In this document: in pieces, positions 6,174 through 8,684 of the stretch | How the letters are laid out: each line of letters begins with the position of its first letter | Numbering within the stretch: position 1 is the stretch's first letter | Assembly (NCBI GenBank): GCA_005884985.1 | Contig: VAYK01000152.1 | Location: 1-8,684, forward strand | Origin: Actinomycetota bacterium | Lineage (GTDB): Bacteria; Actinomycetota; Thermoleophilia; Solirubrobacterales; 70-9 | Direction: 5' to 3' | Length of the DNA: 8,684 bases | Made by a program: the position numbers and the translations under genes | Notes under the pieces: generated by a model | The model's input: only the letters and a program-made list of their open reading frames with translations | The model's database searches: none | What the model was told of the DNA's origin: nothing

Positions 6174-6179
6174 TAGGCT
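6174..6179 (+). promoter_or_regulatory. Possible -10 element upstream of the P450 gene (TAGGCT)
   Basis: TAGGCT lies 37 bases before the GTG start and would give a leader of about 30 bases. That leader contains a weak Shine-Dalgarno GAGG (6209-6212) four bases before the GTG. No -35 element is clear. If real, the P450 can be transcribed apart from the SRPBCC gene. Confidence 0.3.
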
Positions 6180-6216
6180 CGGCGGCAGCGCCCGCCCATC
6201 TCGACCCCGAGGTTCC

Positions 6217-7452
6217 GTGGCCGCCGACCCAACCACCCTTGAGGAACTCCTCGTCACCGAGCGTGAGCTTTGGCGCGACGGGCCCCCGCGCGAGCTGTTC
6301 AAGCGACTACGCGCACAATGCCCGGTCCACTGGACGGCCCGGATCACGGAGTACCCCGAGGAGGCTGGGTTCTGGTCGGTGACGACGGCCGACGACGTTC
6401 ACGAGGTCAGCCACGACTGGGCGACGTATTCGTCCGAGCTGGGCGGCGTGACGGCGCTGACTGATGCGATCATGCCCCTCGAGCTGGCCCGGGCAATGTT
6501 CATCGGCATGGACCCGCCGAAGCACGACCGGCTCAAGATGCTCTTCCAGCGCGGCTTCACGCCGAGGCGGATCGCCGAGCACGAGGACGCGATCCGGGCG
6601 ATCGCCGTTGGCGTCCTGGACGGGCTCGCCGACCGCGAGACCTGCGACCTCGTCACGGACGTCGCCCAGCCGGTCGTCTCCCGTGTGATCGGTAGCTTCA
6701 TGGGGATCCCGCCCGAGGACGACGAGATCTGGGCACGGCTGATGAATACGACGCTCGGCGCGGGCGACCCGGACCTCAACCCGGAGGGGGCCCAGTCCGT
6801 CATGGAGCGCGACGTGCCCGAGATCTTCGACCGCTGCCGGCGGCTCATCGCCGAGCGCCGCGAGCGGCCCACCGACGACCTGACCAGCGTGCTGGTCCAT
6901 GCCGAGGTCGACGGCCAGCGCCTGGAGGAGCACGAGATCGTGATGGGGTTCTTCCTCCTCGTCGCCGCCGGCAACGACAGCACGAAGGCGACCTATTGCA
7001 GCGGCATGCGGGCGCTCATGGACCACCCTGATCAACGCCAACTCCTGCTCGACGACCCGTCGCGCATCCCGAGCGCGGTCGAGGAGTCGCTACGGATGTT
7101 CCCCGCATTCGCTCACTTTCGCCGCACCGCGACGCGCGACACCGAGCTGGGCGAGCAGGCGATCAGCGAGGGCGAAAAGGTCGTCATGTGGTACGTCTCG
7201 TCCAACCGCGACGAGTCCCGCTACGACGATCCCGACCGCTTCGACGTCACCCGCAATCCCGAGCACCAGGCCTTCGGCGCCGGGGGCCGGCACTTCTGCC
7301 TGGGCGCAGCGCTGGCGCGGCTCGAGCTGCGGATCCTCTTCGAAGAGACGCTCGCGCGCTTTCCCGCGATGGAACCGGCGGGCTCGTCCGAGTACGCCGA
7401 GTCGCCATTCGTCAACCAGCTCAAGACGCAGCCGGCCCGACTGCGACCCTAG
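6217..7452 (+). CDS. Cytochrome P450 monooxygenase
   Basis: This 411-residue soluble bacterial class I P450 inserts one oxygen atom from O2 into an organic substrate, using electrons from a ferredoxin and reductase not present in the window. Landmarks: DPPKHDRLK, the usual C-helix region (about 102-110); I-helix AAGNDST (250-256) with acid D254, and S255 where the oxygen-activating Thr usually stands; K-helix ExxR at E290-R293; and the haem loop FGAGGRHFCLGAALA (353-367) with proximal Cys C361. Length is typical for the bacterial family. The pattern HFRRTATRDTEL followed by WYVSSNRDES recalls the CYP124/125/142 group that oxidises sterol side chains and branched alkyl chains, but the substrate is not established. 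The start is GTG at 6217; no other in-frame start is present in the leader. It follows the SRPBCC gene and is convergent with an epoxide-hydrolase-like gene 20 bp away. Confidence 0.97.
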   Translation: MAADPTTLEELLVTERELWRDGPPRELFKRLRAQCPVHWTARITEYPEEAGFWSVTTADDVHEVSHDWATYSSELGGVTALTDAIMPLELARAMFIGMDPPKHDRLKMLFQRGFTPRRIAEHEDAIRAIAVGVLDGLADRETCDLVTDVAQPVVSRVIGSFMGIPPEDDEIWARLMNTTLGAGDPDLNPEGAQSVMERDVPEIFDRCRRLIAERRERPTDDLTSVLVHAEVDGQRLEEHEIVMGFFLLVAAGNDSTKATYCSGMRALMDHPDQRQLLLDDPSRIPSAVEESLRMFPAFAHFRRTATRDTELGEQAISEGEKVVMWYVSSNRDESRYDDPDRFDVTRNPEHQAFGAGGRHFCLGAALARLELRILFEETLARFPAMEPAGSSEYAESPFVNQLKTQPARLRP

Positions 7453-7466
7453 CCCGCACGGCGGGC
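7452..7466. terminator. Short GC hairpin between convergent P450 and hydrolase genes
   Basis: GCCCGC and GCGGGC form a perfect 6-bp stem with an ACG loop, starting on the last base of the P450 stop codon. It lies in the 20-bp gap between convergent stops and could slow or stop transcription from both sides. There is no T-tract on either side, so this is a weak call. Confidence 0.35.
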
Positions 7467-7472
7467 CGAGCG

Positions 7473-8372
7473 TCAGGCCGCGGGCTCGCGCTCTGCTGCG
7501 CCCGTGAAGAACTCGACGAGCAGTTGCCCGACCCGTTCTGGCTCGTCGTGCTGCACCCAGTGCGAGGCGTCCGGCAGGCGGACGACGCGCTCGAGGTTGG
7601 GGACGTCTGCGCGCTCAGGCTCGGCCAGCTCAGCACCAAGGTAGCGGTCGCGCTCGCCCCAGATCACCAGCGTCGGCGCGTGGATCGGTCGGATACGCGC
7701 CTCGGCGCGGCGCGGTGTCTGGCGGAAGGCCGCGCGGTAGTAGTTGATCATCGCCGTCGCCGCGCCCGGCTGCGACCACGCCTCGACATAGCGTCCGAGG
7801 TCCTGCGGGGTGAAGGCGCCTGGACGGGCGTCGTGCTCGAAGCCGTAGCGGAAGGACCGCCAGCCGGAGGCGCGCACGAGGCGCTCCGGAAGCCACGGCA
7901 ACTGGAAGAAGAGCATGTACCAGGACTTGGCGAGCTGACGTGGGCGTCGCAGGCCGTGCAGCAGCCGGCGCGGGTGTGGAGCATTCAATATGGCCAGCCG
8001 CTCCACGACCTCCGGGTAGTTCATGGCCGTCAGCCAGGCAACGCCCGCGCCCCAGTCGTGGGCGACGAGGAAGGCGCGGTCGGCCCCGCGTTCGCGGATG
8101 AGGTCGCGGACGTCGGCCGCCAGCCGGTCGGGGTCGTAGGCTGCGACACCCACAGGGCGCGACGACAGATTGTAGCCCCGCATGTCCGGCGCGACGACGC
8201 GGAAGCCGGCCGCGGCGAGCGCCGGAATCTGGAAGCGCCAGCTGAACCAGAACTCCGGGAACCCGTGGAGCAAGACGACGAGCGGCCCCTCGCCCGCCTC
8301 GACGTAGTGCAGCCGCGCCTCGCCGAGGTCCGCGTAACCGTCGCGCAGGCCGGAGGTATTGAGCGTCGCCAT
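7473..8372 (-). CDS. Alpha/beta hydrolase of the epoxide hydrolase family
   Basis: This 299-residue cytoplasmic enzyme probably opens epoxides to diols through a covalent ester intermediate. The oxyanion motif HGFPEFWFSW lies at 36-45 and the nucleophile elbow VAHDWGAGVAW at 103-113, with Asp (D106) rather than Ser, as in epoxide hydrolases and haloalkane dehalogenases. The charge-relay acid is D242 in IWGERDRYLG, and the base is H271 in DASHWVQHDEPE. Two lid tyrosines expected of epoxide hydrolases are present: Y152 in SWYMLFFQLPWLPE and Y212 in NYYRAAFR. These favour an epoxide hydrolase over a dehalogenase. Length is normal and there is no signal peptide. The start is the ATG at 8372, preceded by a recognisable -35/-10 promoter. 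It lies 62 bp downstream of uvrB on the same strand and is convergent with the P450, whose products could in principle be its substrates. Confidence 0.93.
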   Translation of the reverse strand: MATLNTSGLRDGYADLGEARLHYVEAGEGPLVVLLHGFPEFWFSWRFQIPALAAAGFRVVAPDMRGYNLSSRPVGVAAYDPDRLAADVRDLIRERGADRAFLVAHDWGAGVAWLTAMNYPEVVERLAILNAPHPRRLLHGLRRPRQLAKSWYMLFFQLPWLPERLVRASGWRSFRYGFEHDARPGAFTPQDLGRYVEAWSQPGAATAMINYYRAAFRQTPRRAEARIRPIHAPTLVIWGERDRYLGAELAEPERADVPNLERVVRLPDASHWVQHDEPERVGQLLVEFFTGAAEREPAA

Positions 8373-8384
8373 GGACCTGCGACC

Positions 8385-8413
8385 AGCATCCCGCCCCGGC
8401 GGGACCCAGTCAA
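8385..8413 (-). promoter_or_regulatory. Predicted sigma-70 type promoter of the hydrolase gene
   Basis: On the minus strand TTGACT (8413-8408) and GATGCT (8390-8385) are separated by exactly 17 bp. The -35 matches TTGACA at five of six positions, while the -10 keeps only the key second-position A and the final T. Transcription would begin about 6 bases before the ATG. This is the only promoter in the window with a good -35 element. Confidence 0.5.
8389..8404. promoter_or_regulatory. Perfect inverted repeat inside the hydrolase promoter
   Basis: TCCCGCC-CC-GGCGGGA is a perfect 7-bp inverted repeat that occupies the spacer between the predicted -35 and -10 elements, a classic place for a repressor operator. 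Because it is also downstream of the uvrB stop codon, it could instead form a GC-rich hairpin at the end of the uvrB message (6-bp stem, four-base loop), though no T-tract follows. Confidence 0.5.
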
Positions 8414-8434
8414 GTTGGTGACCGGCTCCTCAGC

Positions 8435-8684
8435 TTAGGCCCGCAGCGCCTCGAGGTCGCGGCGCAGCTCCTTCAGCTCGTCGCGGATCCTCGCCGCCTC
8501 CTCGAAGCGGAGGTCCTCGGCGGAGGCGAGCATCTCCTCCTCGAGCTCGACGATCAGCTTCTCGAGCTCCTCCGGGCTGCGGATCGCCTCGCCGTCGCGT
8601 TGCGCACGCCGCCGGCGCGCCGGCGCCGCGCGCGACTCCATCGCCAGGAACTCGGTCATCTCGGAGATCCCCTTCTGGACGGTC
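8435..8684 (-). CDS. uvrB: UvrABC excinuclease subunit B, C-terminal end only
   Basis: Only the last 82 residues are in the window; the gene enters from the right edge and ends with TAA at 8435. UvrB is the helicase-like subunit that receives damaged DNA from UvrA and recruits UvrC. The visible part starts with TVQKGISEM, which matches the segment after the helicase core, passes through a basic linker (PARRRRAQR) and ends in a UVR domain (8462-8569), with LEEEM, AEDLRFEEAARIRDELKEL and the closing helix. The UVR domain is the four-helix-bundle-forming hairpin that contacts UvrC. Length of the tail looks normal and the end is intact. The epoxide-hydrolase-like gene follows 62 bp later on the same strand. 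Confidence 0.93.
   Translation of the reverse strand, partial: TVQKGISEMTEFLAMESRAAPARRRRAQRDGEAIRSPEELEKLIVELEEEMLASAEDLRFEEAARIRDELKELRRDLEALRA

Noticed and set aside
6150..6176. Eight-codon open frame (MAPTSPSR) behind an AGGAG, upstream of the P450 gene
   Set aside because: The AGGAG is only three bases from the ATG, the peptide has no repeated or regulatory codons, and its stop overlaps the -10 candidate; chance is the simpler explanation.
6130..6196. GGCGGGC and GCCCGCC inverted repeat in the SRPBCC-P450 gap
   Set aside because: The arms are 53 bases apart and made only of G and C, so they are expected by chance in this DNA.
5288..6232. Minus-strand open frame of 314 codons across the NYN and SRPBCC genes
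   Set aside because: It is antisense to SRPBCC and out of frame with NYN, and its composition is that of a high-GC shadow frame.
7188..8438. Plus-strand open frame of 416 codons
   Set aside because: It is an antisense shadow of the epoxide-hydrolase-like gene and an out-of-frame overlap with the P450 end; no domain is recognisable.

Overview
The window is GC-rich bacterial chromosome with strong G/C bias at third codon positions. It most likely comes from the Actinomycetota, plausibly class Thermoleophilia. That placement is an inference from GC content, gene families, GTG starts and the lack of Shine-Dalgarno sequences in front of most genes. No tRNA, rRNA, CRISPR array, insertion sequence or replication origin was seen.

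Layout from left to right: uvrA (minus, 3' end off the left edge); an MFS transporter (minus); a VOC/glyoxalase-fold protein (plus, divergent from the MFS gene); a coiled-coil protein with an acidic proline-rich linker (minus); a decayed DUF559-type endonuclease-like pseudogene (plus); a small YacP-like NYN-domain protein (minus); an SRPBCC protein and a cytochrome P450 (plus, tandem); an epoxide-hydrolase-like alpha/beta hydrolase (minus); and the last 82 residues of uvrB (minus, entering from the right edge). Two parts of the nucleotide excision repair machinery therefore flank about 6 kb of unrelated accessory genes. Three convergent junctions are very tight (9, 0 and 20 bp).

Functionally, UvrA and UvrB act together in damage recognition. 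The P450, SRPBCC protein and epoxide-hydrolase-like enzyme could form a small oxidative catabolic or detoxification group, but this rests only on proximity. The MFS and VOC genes share a 46-bp divergent control region, which suggests but does not prove a link in export or resistance.

The clearest regulatory signals are: (1) a LexA/DinR-like SOS box (CGAAC-N4-GTTC) in the uvrA promoter; (2) a repeated TANNNT-N6-start codon arrangement before uvrA, the VOC gene, the coiled-coil gene and the SRPBCC gene, which predicts leaderless mRNAs; (3) a perfect inverted repeat between the -35 and -10 elements of the hydrolase promoter; (4) a palindrome covering the start codon of the SRPBCC gene; and (5) a tandem 9-bp repeat filling the spacer of the VOC promoter. 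I found no convincing new defence or mobile system. The least-described gene product is the coiled-coil protein with its conserved-looking C-terminal module.
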